NCBI RefSeq assembly: GCF_026339935.1
Contig: NZ_JAPEPX010000001.1
Span: 5,297,501-5,361,500 of the forward strand
DNA length: 64,000 bases
Reading direction: 5' to 3'
From: Streptomyces sp. NBC_01551
GTDB lineage: Bacteria; Actinomycetota; Actinomycetes; Streptomycetales; Streptomycetaceae
Positions within the stretch are counted from its first letter, which is position 1, and each line of letters begins with the position of its first letter. The notes beneath the pieces were generated by a model. That model was not told where the DNA came from, made no database searches, and saw only the letters and a program-made list of their open reading frames with translations. Made by a program: the position numbers and the translations under genes. Positions 1 through 9,004 of this stretch are shown here, piece by piece.

Positions 1-1815
1 TCCGTCTTCTACCAGTCCAACGGGACGAAGGACATCCTCCCCTTCAACCCGCAGGTCAACGACCTGGGCATGAAGTTCCTGGCGGGTCTGAACCACGACT
101 GGGCCGGCGGCCACGCGGCCTACAACAACGGCAAGTACGACAAGTGGGTCCCGGCCAAGACGGCCACCACCATGGCGTACATGACCCGGAACGACATCCC
201 GTTCCACTACGCGCTCGCCGACGCCTTCACGGTCTGCGACGCCTACCACTGCTCCTTCATCGGCGCCACCGACCCGAACCGCTACTACATGTGGACGGGC
301 CACACGGGCAACGACGGCACCGGCGGCGGCCCGGTCCTCGGCAACCAGGAGGCCGGCTACGGCTGGAAGACCTACCCGGAGCGCCTGGAGGCGGCCGGGG
401 TCTCCTGGAAGATCTACCAGGACATCGGCGACGGCCTGAACGCGGCCGGCTCGTGGGGCTGGATCAGCGACGCCTTCCGCGGCAACTACGGCGACAACTC
501 GCTGCTGTACTTCAACAACTACCGCAACGCGGCGCCGGGCAGCGCGCTGTACGAGAAGGCCCGCACGGGCACCGACGCGAAGGCGGGCGAGGGCTACTTC
601 GACAAGCTGCGCGCCGACGTCGTCAACGGCACGCTGCCCCAGGTGTCGTGGATCGCCGCCCCCGAGGCGTTCAGCGAACACCCGAACTGGCCGACGAACT
701 TCGGCGCCTGGTACATCTCGCAGGTCCTGGACGCGCTGACCGCGAACCCGGCGGTGTGGGCGAAGACGGCCTTCTTCATCACCTACGACGAGAACGACGG
801 CTTCTTCGACCACGTCGTGCCGCCGTACCCGCCGGCGTCCGCCGCGTGGGGGCTGTCCACGGCCGACGTCTCGAAGGACCTCTACGCCGGGGGCGGCGGC
901 TACGCGGCCGGCCCGTACGGCCTCGGTCCGCGCGTCCCGATGATCGTGGTCTCCCCGTGGAGCAAGGGCGGCTACGTCTGCTCCGAGACCTTCGACCACA
1001 CCTCGGTGATCCGCTTCATGGAGAAGCGCTTCGGCGTGCAGGAGCCCAACATCTCGCCGTGGCGCCGCGCCGTCTGCGGTGACCTGACCTCGGCGTTCGA
1101 CTTCACGAGGGCGGACGCGGCGCCCGCGGCCCTCCCCTCCACCGCGGCCTACGTCCCGCCGGACCACAACACCCACCCGTCGTACGTCCCGACCCCGCCG
1201 GCGACGGGCACCCTGCCCAAGCAGGAGGCGGGCTCGAAGCCGACGCGCGCGCTGGGCTACGCCCCGTACGTGGACGGCAAGGCCACGCCCTCCACCGGCA
1301 AATTCACCCTGACCTTCTCCTCCGGCCCCGCCCTCGGTGCCCACTTCCACAGCACCTCGGGCAACCGTACGGACGGCCCCTGGCCCTACACGGTCGAGGC
1401 GGGCAAGACCCTGTCCGACACCTGGAGCACCAGCAGCTCCACCGGCAACCAGATCGACCTGACGGTGTGGGGCCCGAACGGGTTCCTGCGCACCTGGAAG
1501 GGCCCGGCGAAGAAGGCCGGTCCCGAGGTGACGGCCCGCCACGACGCGGCCACCGGCAACCTGAAGCTGACGCTGGGCAACTCCGGCTCGGCGGCGGTCA
1601 ACCTCACGGTGTCCAACGCCTACGGCGGCGCCTCCCAGACCCTCCGGGTCGCGGCCGGCGGCACGGCGACGTACACGGCGAACCTGAGCACCACGGGCCG
1701 CTGGTACGACGTCAAGGTCGTCTCCGACACGGACACCACCTTCCTGCGCCGCTTCGCCGGCCACGTCGAAACGGGCGCCCCGGGCGTCTCCGACCCGGCG
1801 ATCAAGACCGTCTGA
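1..1815 (+). CDS. Phospholipase C (non-haemolytic, phosphocholine type), 5' end missing
   Basis: The reading frame is open from the first base of the window, so the N-terminus, including any Tat signal, lies outside; 604 residues remain. The family hydrolyses phosphocholine-type phospholipids outside the cell. The visible part of the phosphoesterase domain carries family-typical stretches GATDPNRYYMWTG and ITYDENDGFFDHV, the latter rich in putative metal-binding acidic and His residues. The last 180 or so residues look like two tandem beta-sandwich repeats of the DUF756 type, starting near FTLTFSSGP and near GNLKLTLGNSG, as in secreted actinobacterial and Pseudomonas PLC enzymes. The gene ends in TGA and is followed by a long inverted repeat. 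The family assignment is firm; substrate preference is inferred. Confidence 0.9.
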   Translation, partial: SVFYQSNGTKDILPFNPQVNDLGMKFLAGLNHDWAGGHAAYNNGKYDKWVPAKTATTMAYMTRNDIPFHYALADAFTVCDAYHCSFIGATDPNRYYMWTGHTGNDGTGGGPVLGNQEAGYGWKTYPERLEAAGVSWKIYQDIGDGLNAAGSWGWISDAFRGNYGDNSLLYFNNYRNAAPGSALYEKARTGTDAKAGEGYFDKLRADVVNGTLPQVSWIAAPEAFSEHPNWPTNFGAWYISQVLDALTANPAVWAKTAFFITYDENDGFFDHVVPPYPPASAAWGLSTADVSKDLYAGGGGYAAGPYGLGPRVPMIVVSPWSKGGYVCSETFDHTSVIRFMEKRFGVQEPNISPWRRAVCGDLTSAFDFTRADAAPAALPSTAAYVPPDHNTHPSYVPTPPATGTLPKQEAGSKPTRALGYAPYVDGKATPSTGKFTLTFSSGPALGAHFHSTSGNRTDGPWPYTVEAGKTLSDTWSTSSSTGNQIDLTVWGPNGFLRTWKGPAKKAGPEVTARHDAATGNLKLTLGNSGSAAVNLTVSNAYGGASQTLRVAAGGTATYTANLSTTGRWYDVKVVSDTDTTFLRRFAGHVETGAPGVSDPAIKTV

Positions 1816-1846
1816 CGTCACCCCGGGGGGGGAAGAGCCCCGGATC

Positions 1847-1890
1847 CCACGCCCGCGAGGTCAACGCTCGCGCCAGCCTCGCGGGCGTGG
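1847..1890 (+). terminator. Long hairpin downstream of the phospholipase C gene
   Basis: Perfect 14-bp inverted repeat (ccacgcccgcgagg at 1847-1860, its complement at 1877-1890) around a 16-nt loop, 32 nt after the phospholipase stop codon. There is no T-run, so it is best called a terminator-like or mRNA-stabilising hairpin. Confidence 0.5.
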
Positions 1891-1988
1891 CCAAGCCGGC
1901 CGGGGGGTGCGGGTCGGTGTGATGGTAGGCCCGGTGGGCAGAACGTACGGCGTCGCATCGCTCCGTCCCCGTCACCGAGGGAGAACGC

Positions 1989-2744
1989 ATGGCCATCGCC
2001 CACCGCAGGATCGGCACCGGGCCCGTCCGCGTCATCGTGCTGCACGACTGGTTCGGCACCTCCGCCAACTGGGGCTCCGTGCTGGACTACTTGGACCCGG
2101 GGGAGTTCTCGTACGTCTTCCTCGACTACCGCGGCTACGGCGACCGCCGGGACGTCGCCGGCCGGTACGACCTCCCCGAGATCGCCGACGACGTGCTCGC
2201 GCTCGCCGACCAGCTCGGCTGGGACACCTTCTCCCTGATCGGCCACTCCATGGGCGGCAAGGCCGCCCAGCAGGTCCTCGTCCGGGCCCCCGAGCGGATC
2301 GAGCGCCTCGTCGGGATCAACCCGGTCCCGGCCGCCCCGTACGACATGGACGACGCCACCCGCACGCTCTTCCACGGCGCCGCCGAAAGCCCCGAGAACC
2401 GCCGCGCCATCCTCGACCTCGTCACCGGCAACCGGGCCGGCCGCCGCTGGATCAACCGGATGGTCGCCCACTCCCTGGAGATCTCCCGGCCCGAGGCCTT
2501 CGCCGACTACCTCGCGAGCTGGCAGCCGCTGGACCTGTCCGACGCCGTCAAGGGCAACACCGTGCCGGTCCTCGTCCTCGTCGGCGAGTACGACCTCGCG
2601 CTCACCGCCGACGTGATGCGCGCCACCTGGCAGGTCTGGTACCCGAACTGCCGCGTCCAGACCCTCCCCGGCGCCGGCCACTACCCGCCGCACGAGACGC
2701 CCGTGGCCTTCGCCGCCGAGGTCGAGGCGTTCCTGCGCGGCTAG
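1989..2744 (+). CDS. Alpha/beta-hydrolase family protein
   Basis: This 251-residue single-domain protein has the full alpha/beta-hydrolase set: HDWFGTSANW (oxyanion-hole region, near residue 20), GHSMGG with nucleophile Ser87, an acid in GEYDLAL (about Asp202) and the catalytic His in GAGHYP (about His231). No signal peptide or membrane segment is seen, so it should act in the cytoplasm. ATG at 1989 follows GAGGGAGAACGC, a good ribosome-binding site. The substrate cannot be told from sequence; esterases, C-C hydrolases and haloperoxidase-like enzymes share this fold. It faces the convergent tRNA-His gene across a terminator. Confidence 0.85.
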   Translation: MAIAHRRIGTGPVRVIVLHDWFGTSANWGSVLDYLDPGEFSYVFLDYRGYGDRRDVAGRYDLPEIADDVLALADQLGWDTFSLIGHSMGGKAAQQVLVRAPERIERLVGINPVPAAPYDMDDATRTLFHGAAESPENRRAILDLVTGNRAGRRWINRMVAHSLEISRPEAFADYLASWQPLDLSDAVKGNTVPVLVLVGEYDLALTADVMRATWQVWYPNCRVQTLPGAGHYPPHETPVAFAAEVEAFLRG

Positions 2745-2753
2745 GGGAACGCG

Positions 2754-2793
2754 AAAAACCCCCGGGGTACGAGGAGACCTCGTACCCCGGGGG
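2754..2793 (-). terminator. Rho-independent terminator of tRNA-His
   Basis: Perfect 16-bp stem (2759-2774 with 2778-2793) and a 3-nt loop. Read on the minus strand it follows the tRNA-His 3' end by a few bases and runs into a TTTTT stretch at 2754-2758, the classic intrinsic terminator layout. It also separates the convergent hydrolase gene. Confidence 0.92.
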
Positions 2794-2798
2794 ATCAG

Positions 2799-2872
2799 GG
2801 TGAGTGACGGGACTTGAACCCGCGGCCACCTGGACCACAACCAGGTGCTCTACCAACTGAGCTACACCCACC
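2799..2872 (-). tRNA. tRNA-His (anticodon GTG)
   Basis: The minus strand folds as a cloverleaf: a 7-bp acceptor stem GTGGGTG/CACTCAC with one G-U pair, an anticodon stem CCTGG/CCAGG around loop TTGTGGT (anticodon GTG, His), and T-loop GGTTCAAGTCC. An extra G at position -1 opposite discriminator C73 is the identity mark of tRNA-His. CCA is not encoded. A strong intrinsic terminator follows directly. Confidence 0.97.
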
Positions 2873-2944
2873 ACGAAGGGCGGCGGACCGCCCGTCGATG
2901 TGCATGCACAGCATAGCTGATCAGGTGGGTGCTCCCGCCACGCG

Positions 2945-3748
2945 TTATCCGGCGGACCGGCTCGCGGCCAGCGCCCCGGCGAGGCGGCCGGTGACGCTCC
3001 CGGCACGCCGGGCGGCGTGCGCCACGGCCGCCGTGGCCAGCGCCTTCACCACCGGGTGCGGCCGGGTCCCGTCGCCCGCCAGCTCCGGCTGGAACAGCGT
3101 GGCCAGGAAGAACGGGTGCTCCGGCAGCTCCGCCATCCGGACCTGCCCGTCCTCGTCGTGCCCCGACAGCCGCAGTCCCCGCGAGGTGAGCGCCGGCAGG
3201 TGCCGGGGCGCCGGACCGTAGTTGCAGTGGTAGCGCTCGACGGACCGCTCGGCGCCGAGCGCCGACTCGGCGAGCGATCCCGGCTCGGCCCGTACGAGGC
3301 CCTCGTGTCCGACGAGCGAACAGGCGAGCGGCGCGATCAGCAGGTCCTCGGCCCCGGGGTCGTTCTCGGCGTGCGCCGCCCCGGTCAGCCCGCAGGCGTT
3401 GCGGGCGTACTCCAGCAGGGCGTGCTGGAAGCCGCCGCAGGTGCCGAGGAAGGGGATGCCCTCCTCGCGCGCCACCCGGATCGCGGCGAGCGCCCCCGCC
3501 TCGCTGGCGTACGGGCTGCCGGGCAGCACCCACACCGCGTCGAAGCCGGCGAGCGCTCCGGAGGCGGCCTCTGCCCCGGCCTCGCCGGTCGGGATCCAGT
3601 ACGCGTCCAGGACCAGTCCGTCGCGGGAGGCGAGGGCGTCGAGGAGGAGCGGGATCCGGGTGTGGGACTTCACGTGCGGGGAGCGGTCGCCGACGAGGGC
3701 GATACGGGCGATGGCGGAGGTCGGCGCGAAGGTGTGTGCGGTGCTCAT
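2945..3748 (-). CDS. CTP-synthase C-terminal-like class I glutamine amidotransferase, stand-alone
   Basis: 267 residues equivalent to only the glutaminase half of CTP synthase; the amidoligase domain is absent. The N-terminus IARIALVGDRSPHVKSHTRIP and the nucleophile elbow GTCGGFQHAL (Cys104) match this family. Where active class I amidotransferases have HPE near the C-terminus, this protein reads LFQPELAG, with Gln in place of the catalytic His, so ordinary glutaminase activity is doubtful. The start ATG at 3748 is chosen because AGGA lies about 8-10 nt upstream; an in-frame ATG at 3757 is the alternative. It is flanked by tRNA-His and a membrane protein gene on the same strand. Its role is unknown. 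Confidence 0.8.
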   Translation of the reverse strand: MSTAHTFAPTSAIARIALVGDRSPHVKSHTRIPLLLDALASRDGLVLDAYWIPTGEAGAEAASGALAGFDAVWVLPGSPYASEAGALAAIRVAREEGIPFLGTCGGFQHALLEYARNACGLTGAAHAENDPGAEDLLIAPLACSLVGHEGLVRAEPGSLAESALGAERSVERYHCNYGPAPRHLPALTSRGLRLSGHDEDGQVRMAELPEHPFFLATLFQPELAGDGTRPHPVVKALATAAVAHAARRAGSVTGRLAGALAASRSAG

Positions 3749-3852
3749 GCGGATCATCCTGTGGCCGGGTCGCACTTCAGCGCCAACGATTGTTCCTGCA
3801 CGACCCATCAGCAGAACTGATCGGCTGTTGTCCGTGCCGGGGCGCGGGCGGC

Positions 3853-4353
3853 TCAGTGCTTCAGCGCCGCCTTGGTCGCCACGATGATCAGGCCGAGGAC
3901 GAGGTTGACGACCCCCTCGGCGGCCAGCTGGCGGCGGGTGGCGCCCGCCCGGGCGGCCCCCAGGCACGCCCACAGCACCTGCTGCCCCACCGCGACCCCC
4001 ATCGCCAGCCAGGCCGTCGCCACGAAGTCCAGCCCGAGGAGGCCGCTGATCGCGACCGCGGCTGCCGGCAGCACGGCGGCCTCGACGATGGGCCACTCGT
4101 GCAGGGCCACCCGCTGGATCTCGGACCGGCTCCAGGGCTGCCCGACCAGCCGCTCTCCCGCCAGGATGGCGTAGACGTGCGTGGCCCAGAACACCAGCCC
4201 CGTGACGATCAGCAGGAGGATGAGCTGGAGCCGCGGGTAGCTGCCGGCGGTGCCCGCCGTGGCCACCACCGAGGTCGCGAGCAGCGAGCCGTACACGGCG
4301 CCGGCGGAGTCGGTCCTGACGCGGCGCCCGGACGGGACACTGGGGGTGCTCAC
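3853..4353 (-). CDS. Small integral membrane protein, unknown function
   Basis: A protein of about 166 residues with roughly four hydrophobic segments: LQLILLLIVTGLVFWATHVY, a stretch ending AVLPAAAVAISGLLGL, FVATAWLAMGVAVGQQVLWA, and VVNLVLGLIIVATKAAL near the C-terminus. The N-terminal 30 residues are polar. I do not recognise a named family. GTG at 4353 is taken as start; GTG at 4362 is possible, and neither has a well-spaced ribosome site. The gene is transcribed divergently from the LysR gene at 4423 across about 70 bp, so the two may share a regulatory region. Confidence 0.7.
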   Translation of the reverse strand: MSTPSVPSGRRVRTDSAGAVYGSLLATSVVATAGTAGSYPRLQLILLLIVTGLVFWATHVYAILAGERLVGQPWSRSEIQRVALHEWPIVEAAVLPAAAVAISGLLGLDFVATAWLAMGVAVGQQVLWACLGAARAGATRRQLAAEGVVNLVLGLIIVATKAALKH

Positions 4354-4422
4354 CCCCCTCACGATAGGCACGCCGGGACCCGGCCGGCCCGGGGCGCGCC
4401 GGGGCGGTGGCACGCTGAGGCC

Positions 4423-5280
4423 ATGGATCCGCACCTGCTCCGCACCTTCGTCGCCGTCGCCCGCCTCGCCTCCTTCTCCGGCGCCGCCCGCGAGCTCGGC
4501 TACACCCAGTCCGCCGTCTCGCAGCACATCGCCGCGCTGGAGGGCGACCTGCGCACCGAGCTGCTCACCCGGCGGCCCGTGGAGCCGACCCGGGCCGGGG
4601 CGCGGCTGCTGGAGCACGCCCGGCCGCTGCTGCTGCGGCTCGACGCCGCCCGGGCCGACGTGCTGCGGCTGGCCGCCGCGCCGCCCGGCCGGATCACGCT
4701 CGCCGCCTCCCCGCTCGCCGTCGGGCCCGCGCTGCTCGCCGCGATGCCCGCCACCGGGGTCACCCTGCGGGTGCTGGCGCCGGGTGAGGTGCCGGCCGCC
4801 GTCGCCGGCGGGGACTGCGACCTGGGACTGGTCGACGGACCGGCCGCGCCGAGCGATCCGCTGCGGCTGCCCGACGTGGCCCCGCTCGTGGTGACGGGCG
4901 TGGCCGAGGAGGAGCTGGCCGTGCTGTTCCCGGCCGGGCATCCGCTCGCCGCGCGGGCCGCCGTCGCCCTGGACGACCTGGCCGACGCGCGCTGGCTCGA
5001 CGCGCCGGGCGTGGGGCCGCTGCCCGACGCGGTCCGCACGGCGCCCGCCCTGCGCTACGAGGGCACCGACCTGGCGGCGCTGTGCGCCCTGGCCGCCGCC
5101 GGGCACGGCCTGGCGCTGCTGCCGCTGCGGGTGGCGCGGGCGGCGGGCGCGGGGGTCGCCGTACCGCTGCGGGCACCGCGCCTGGTGCACCGTACGGAGC
5201 TGCTGGCGCCCGGGACTTTGTCCGGCGCGGCCGCTGCGCTGGCCCTGCGGCTCGGGGCAGGATCCCCGTATGGACCATGA
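4423..5280 (+). CDS. LysR-family transcriptional regulator
   Basis: 285 residues. The N-terminal winged helix-turn-helix is clear (LLRTFVAVARLASFSGAARE followed by YTQSAVSQHIAALE), and a periplasmic-binding-protein-like effector domain covers roughly residues 90-285. The start ATG at 4423 is fixed by homology to the usual LysR N-terminus. The stop codon overlaps the start of the downstream M24 peptidase by 11 nt, so the two are translationally coupled and probably co-transcribed, which is less usual than the divergent LysR layout. The divergent neighbour is a membrane protein. The effector is unknown. Confidence 0.9.
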   Translation: MDPHLLRTFVAVARLASFSGAARELGYTQSAVSQHIAALEGDLRTELLTRRPVEPTRAGARLLEHARPLLLRLDAARADVLRLAAAPPGRITLAASPLAVGPALLAAMPATGVTLRVLAPGEVPAAVAGGDCDLGLVDGPAAPSDPLRLPDVAPLVVTGVAEEELAVLFPAGHPLAARAAVALDDLADARWLDAPGVGPLPDAVRTAPALRYEGTDLAALCALAAAGHGLALLPLRVARAAGAGVAVPLRAPRLVHRTELLAPGTLSGAAAALALRLGAGSPYGP

Positions 5281-6448
5281 AACCGCCCGGCCCGCCGCGC
5301 CCGTAGCGGACGCCGCGCCCGCAGGGGCCCCCGAGCCCGAACCGTTCACCACCGCCGACTACGCCGCCCGGATGGCCGCCGCCGCCGAGGCCGCCGCCGA
5401 CGCGGGGCTCGCCGGGCTGCTGATCGCCCCCGGACCGGACCTCGCCCACCTCACCGGCTACCGCCCGACCGCCGAGACCGAGCGGCTCACCCTGCTCGTG
5501 CTGGCCGCCGGGCAGGAGCCGGTGCTCGTGGTGCCGACGCTGGAGGCCCCCGACGCGGCGAAGGCCCCGGGCGCCGGGGCGCTGACCCTGCGCGACTGGA
5601 CCGACGGCAAGAGCCCGTACGCGACGACCGCCCCGCTGCTGGACGCGGCCGGCCGCTTCGGGGTGAGCGACAACACCTGGTCGCTCCACCTCCTCTCGCT
5701 CCAGCGGGAGTTGCCCACCACCTCCTACGTCCCGCTCACCGACGCCCTGCCGATGCTGCGCGCCGTCAAGGACGAGCGGGAGCTGGCCCGGCTCGCGGCG
5801 GCCGGGGCCGCCGCCGACGCGGTGTACGCGCAGGTCCTGCACCTTCCGTTCGCGGACCGCCGGGAGCGCGACGTCGCCGCCGACCTGGCCGGGCTGCTGC
5901 GCGTACACGGCCACTCCCAGGTCGACTTCACGGTCGTCGGCTCCGGCCCCAACGGCGCCAACCCGCACCACGAGGCCGGGGAGCGGGTCATCCGGCGCGG
6001 CGACATGGTCGTCCTCGACTTCGGCGGGCTCAAGGACGGATACGGTTCCGACATCTCCCGTACCGTCCACGTCGGCGAACCCGGGGCGGAGGAGCGGCGC
6101 GTCCACGACGTCGTCCGCGAGGCCCAGCAGGCCGGGGTGGCGGCCGTCCGGCCGGGGGTCTCCTGCCAGGAGGTCGACCGGGCGGCCCGCGCGGTGATCA
6201 CCGAGTTCGGCTACGGCGACCGCTTCATCCACCGCACCGGGCACGGCATCGGCGTCACCACCCACGAGCCGCCGTACATGGTGGAGGGCGAGGAGCAGCC
6301 GATGGTGCCCGGGATGTGCTTCTCCGTCGAGCCGGGCATCTACCTGCCGGGGCGGTTCGGGGTGCGCATCGAGGACATCGTGACCGTGACGGCGGACGGC
6401 GGGCGCCGCCTCAACAACGCCCCGCGCGAACTGGCCGTCGTCGAGTAG
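5270..6448 (+). CDS. M24-family metallopeptidase (Xaa-Pro aminopeptidase-like)
   Basis: 392 residues with a creatinase-type N-terminal domain (about 20-160) and a pita-bread catalytic domain (about 165-385). The five metal ligands are visible: Asp in VVLDFGG, Asp in GSDISRT, His in HRTGHGIGV, Glu in SVEPGIYLPG and Glu in VRIED. The family cleaves an N-terminal residue next to proline using two divalent metal ions. No signal peptide is present; cytoplasmic. The ATG at 5270 lies inside the end of the LysR gene, so expression is probably coupled. The N-terminus is Ala/Pro-rich (about 30 residues). Exact substrate unknown. Confidence 0.9.
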   Translation: MDHETARPAAPVADAAPAGAPEPEPFTTADYAARMAAAAEAAADAGLAGLLIAPGPDLAHLTGYRPTAETERLTLLVLAAGQEPVLVVPTLEAPDAAKAPGAGALTLRDWTDGKSPYATTAPLLDAAGRFGVSDNTWSLHLLSLQRELPTTSYVPLTDALPMLRAVKDERELARLAAAGAAADAVYAQVLHLPFADRRERDVAADLAGLLRVHGHSQVDFTVVGSGPNGANPHHEAGERVIRRGDMVVLDFGGLKDGYGSDISRTVHVGEPGAEERRVHDVVREAQQAGVAAVRPGVSCQEVDRAARAVITEFGYGDRFIHRTGHGIGVTTHEPPYMVEGEEQPMVPGMCFSVEPGIYLPGRFGVRIEDIVTVTADGGRRLNNAPRELAVVE

Positions 6449-6484
6449 CCGCTCGCGGTCCGGCCGCGGCTCACGGGCGCCGGC

Positions 6485-8254
6485 TCACGGGCCGAGGACC
6501 ACCGCCGACTCGCCCGGTACGTGGATCCTGCCGTCCGGGCCCGGGTGTTCGAGGGGTTCCCAGGACGCCAGGACCCGGACCCCGTTGCGGCCGAGCGCGA
6601 TCGTGGCGGGTTCGGCGGACAGGTTGACCACGATACGGAGGTCCCCGCGCCGGAAGGTCACCCAGCGGCGCTCCTCGTCGAAGGCGACCCGCACCGCCGC
6701 GAGGTCCGGGTCGCGCAGGTCGGGGTGGGTGCGGCGGAGCGCGATGAGGGTGCGGTACCAGGACAGCAGCCGGGCGTGCGGCTCCTGCCCGGGCTCCGCC
6801 CAGTCCAGCCGGGAGCGGTCCCGGGTTGCGGGGTCCTGCGGGTCCGGGATCTCCTCCGCCTTCCAGCCGTGCGCGGCGAACTCCCGGCGCCGCCCGGCGC
6901 GCACCGTCTCGGCGAGCGCCGGGTCGGGGTGGTCCGTGAAGTACTGCCACGGCGTGCCGGCGCCCCACTCCTCGCCCATGAACAGCATCGGCACGAACGG
7001 CCCGGTCAGCGCCACCGCCGCGGCGCAGGCCAGCAGCCCGGGGGAGAGCGAGGCGGAGAGCCGGTCGCCCAGCGCCCGGTTGCCGATCTGGTCGTGGGTC
7101 TGGGCGTAGCCGAGGAAGCGGTGCGCGGGGGTGCGGCGGCGGTCCACGGGGCGGCCGTGACCGCGGCCCCGGAAGGAGGACCAGGTGCCGTCGTGGAAGA
7201 AGGCCCGGGTCAGGGTCTTGGCGAGGGCGGCGAGCGGGGCCTCGGCGAAGTCGGCGTAGTACGCCTGGGACTCGCCGGTCAGCGCGCAGTGCAGGGCGTG
7301 GTGGAAGTCGTCGTTCCACTGCGCGTGCAGGCCGAGCCCGCCGGCCGCGCGCGGGGTGGTGGTGCGCGGGTCGCAGCGGTCCGACTCGGCGATCAGGAAC
7401 AGCGGCCGGCCCGTCTCCGCCGCCAGGTCGTCCACGGCGGCCGCCAGCTCCTCCAGGAAGGTCAGCGCCCGCCCGTCGGCCAGGGCGTGGACGGCGTCCA
7501 GGCGGAGCCCGTCGATCCGGTAGTCCCGCAGCCAGGCGAGGGCGCTGCCCAGGAAGTACGCCCGTACCTCGTCGGAACCCGGCGCGTCCAGGTTCACGGC
7601 CGCGCCCCAGGGGGTGTGGTGGGTGTCGGTGAAGTACGGGCCGAAGGCCGGGAGGTGGTTGCCGGAGGGCCCGAGGTGGTTGTGGACCACGTCCAGCACC
7701 ACCCCCAGCCCGGCCGAGTGCGCCGCGTCGACGAACCGGGCGAGGCCGGCCGGGCCGCCGTACGGCTCGTGCACCGCCCACGGCGCGACCCCGTCGTACC
7801 CCCAGCCGTGCCGGCCGGGGAAGGGGCAGACCGGCATCAGCTCGACGTGCGTGACGCCGAGCGCGGTCAGGTGCGGGAGCCGGGCCGCGGCCGCGTCGAA
7901 GGTGCCCTCGGGGGTGAAGGTGCCCGGGTGCAGCTCGTACAGCACCGCGTCCTGGAGCGGCACGCGCGGCGGCTCCGCCGTGGGGCGCAGCGCCTGGAGG
8001 TCCACGACCGCGCTGAGCCCGTCGGGGCCGTCCGGCAGGCGCCGCCCGCGCGGGTCGGGGCGTACGGCGGCCCCGTCCTCCGCGTCGCCGACGCCGAGCA
8101 GGAACCCGTACCGGTCCCCGTCGGAGGCCGGCGCCTCCACGGTCCACCAGCCGCCCCGGCCGGCGTCCGCCGGGTCGGGCGACATCTCGTACGTGGCGCC
8201 GTTCAGCCGCAGCGCGACCCGGTCTGTCAGCGGTGCCCACACCTCGAATTGCAC
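6485..8254 (-). CDS. treZ: Malto-oligosyltrehalose trehalohydrolase TreZ
   Basis: 589 residues, normal family length. TreZ cleaves trehalose from maltooligosyl trehalose made by TreY. An N-terminal CBM48-like domain (about 1-90) precedes a GH13 barrel. GH13 regions are seen: VVLDVVHNH (region I, near 190), GLRLDAVHAL with nucleophile Asp253 (region II), LIAESD with acid/base Glu290 (region III) and AQTHDQIGNR (region IV, near 395). LFMGEEWGAG is also typical. treY lies about 5.7 kb upstream on the same strand with other genes between, so they are not in one operon here. It starts divergently from the DUF1707-FHA gene at 8365. Confidence 0.95.
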   Translation of the reverse strand: MQFEVWAPLTDRVALRLNGATYEMSPDPADAGRGGWWTVEAPASDGDRYGFLLGVGDAEDGAAVRPDPRGRRLPDGPDGLSAVVDLQALRPTAEPPRVPLQDAVLYELHPGTFTPEGTFDAAAARLPHLTALGVTHVELMPVCPFPGRHGWGYDGVAPWAVHEPYGGPAGLARFVDAAHSAGLGVVLDVVHNHLGPSGNHLPAFGPYFTDTHHTPWGAAVNLDAPGSDEVRAYFLGSALAWLRDYRIDGLRLDAVHALADGRALTFLEELAAAVDDLAAETGRPLFLIAESDRCDPRTTTPRAAGGLGLHAQWNDDFHHALHCALTGESQAYYADFAEAPLAALAKTLTRAFFHDGTWSSFRGRGHGRPVDRRRTPAHRFLGYAQTHDQIGNRALGDRLSASLSPGLLACAAAVALTGPFVPMLFMGEEWGAGTPWQYFTDHPDPALAETVRAGRRREFAAHGWKAEEIPDPQDPATRDRSRLDWAEPGQEPHARLLSWYRTLIALRRTHPDLRDPDLAAVRVAFDEERRWVTFRRGDLRIVVNLSAEPATIALGRNGVRVLASWEPLEHPGPDGRIHVPGESAVVLGP

Positions 8255-8364
8255 GGACGGTCCCCTCGTCTGCGGCGGTGCCCAGCCTGCGTCTCGCGCC
8301 CATCATCGCGGGATCGGCGGGGCCGTTCTGGACACTCCGGCCCTGACGGGCCGACAATCACCCT

Positions 8365-8928
8365 GTGACGTCGAGTTTCGAGTTTCCCGCCTACCCCGCC
8401 CCGCGGCTGTCCGACGCGGAGCGCGACAAGGCGCTGGGCCAGCTCAGGGAGGGCGCGGCCCTCGGCAAACTGTCGCACGACACCTTCCTGCGGCGCATGG
8501 AACTCGCGTTGGTCGCCCGCCGTTCCGAGGAACTCGCCGTGCTCACCGCCGACCTCAAGGACCGGGAGGGCACGGAGAGCCCGTGGAGCCGCCGGCTGTT
8601 CGGCTGGGTGGGGCGGGCCTCCGCAGTGTCCGTCGGCGTCCGCCGGGCCTGGGCCGCCGAGCGGCTGCCCAAGCTGCTGTTCCCGCACCCGGGCTTCGGG
8701 CCGCTGCGGATCGGCCGCGATCCGGGCAACGGGCTGCGGCTCACGCACGAGACCGTCTCGCGGGTGCACGCGGAGCTGAGCCTGCGCGACGGGCTGTGGG
8801 TGCTCAGGGACCTCGGCTCCACCAACGGCACCACCGTCAACGGGCGCCGGGTGACCGGCTCGGCGGTGGTGCGCGACGGGGACCAGGTCGGGTTCGGGCG
8901 GATCACGTACCGGCTGTCCGCGAGTTGA
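8365..8928 (+). CDS. DUF1707 and FHA domain protein
   Basis: 187 residues. Residues 10-65 match DUF1707 (LSDAERDKALGQLREGAALGKL, then LALVARRSEEL), a short helical domain common at the N-terminus of actinobacterial membrane-associated proteins. Residues 105-187 form a forkhead-associated domain with LRIGRDPGNGL, SRVHAEL and LRDLGSTNGT, the phosphothreonine-binding signature. A linking hydrophobic stretch is weak, so the protein is probably cytoplasmic. FHA proteins usually bind Ser/Thr-kinase substrates or kinases; no kinase is encoded nearby. GTG start at 8365, with only a weak ribosome site and 110 bp from treZ. Confidence 0.88.
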   Translation: MTSSFEFPAYPAPRLSDAERDKALGQLREGAALGKLSHDTFLRRMELALVARRSEELAVLTADLKDREGTESPWSRRLFGWVGRASAVSVGVRRAWAAERLPKLLFPHPGFGPLRIGRDPGNGLRLTHETVSRVHAELSLRDGLWVLRDLGSTNGTTVNGRRVTGSAVVRDGDQVGFGRITYRLSAS

Positions 8929-9004
8929 TCCGCCTTCGGGGGCGCAACGGTCCGCCACGGTGCCGGTGGGCGGCGGGATCCGGGCGGGGCGCAGGATGGG
9001 GCCC

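Noticed and set aside
4423..6448. LysR-peptidase overlap as a frameshifted fusion gene
   Set aside because: Both proteins have complete domains and own start and stop; an 11-nt overlap is ordinary coupling.
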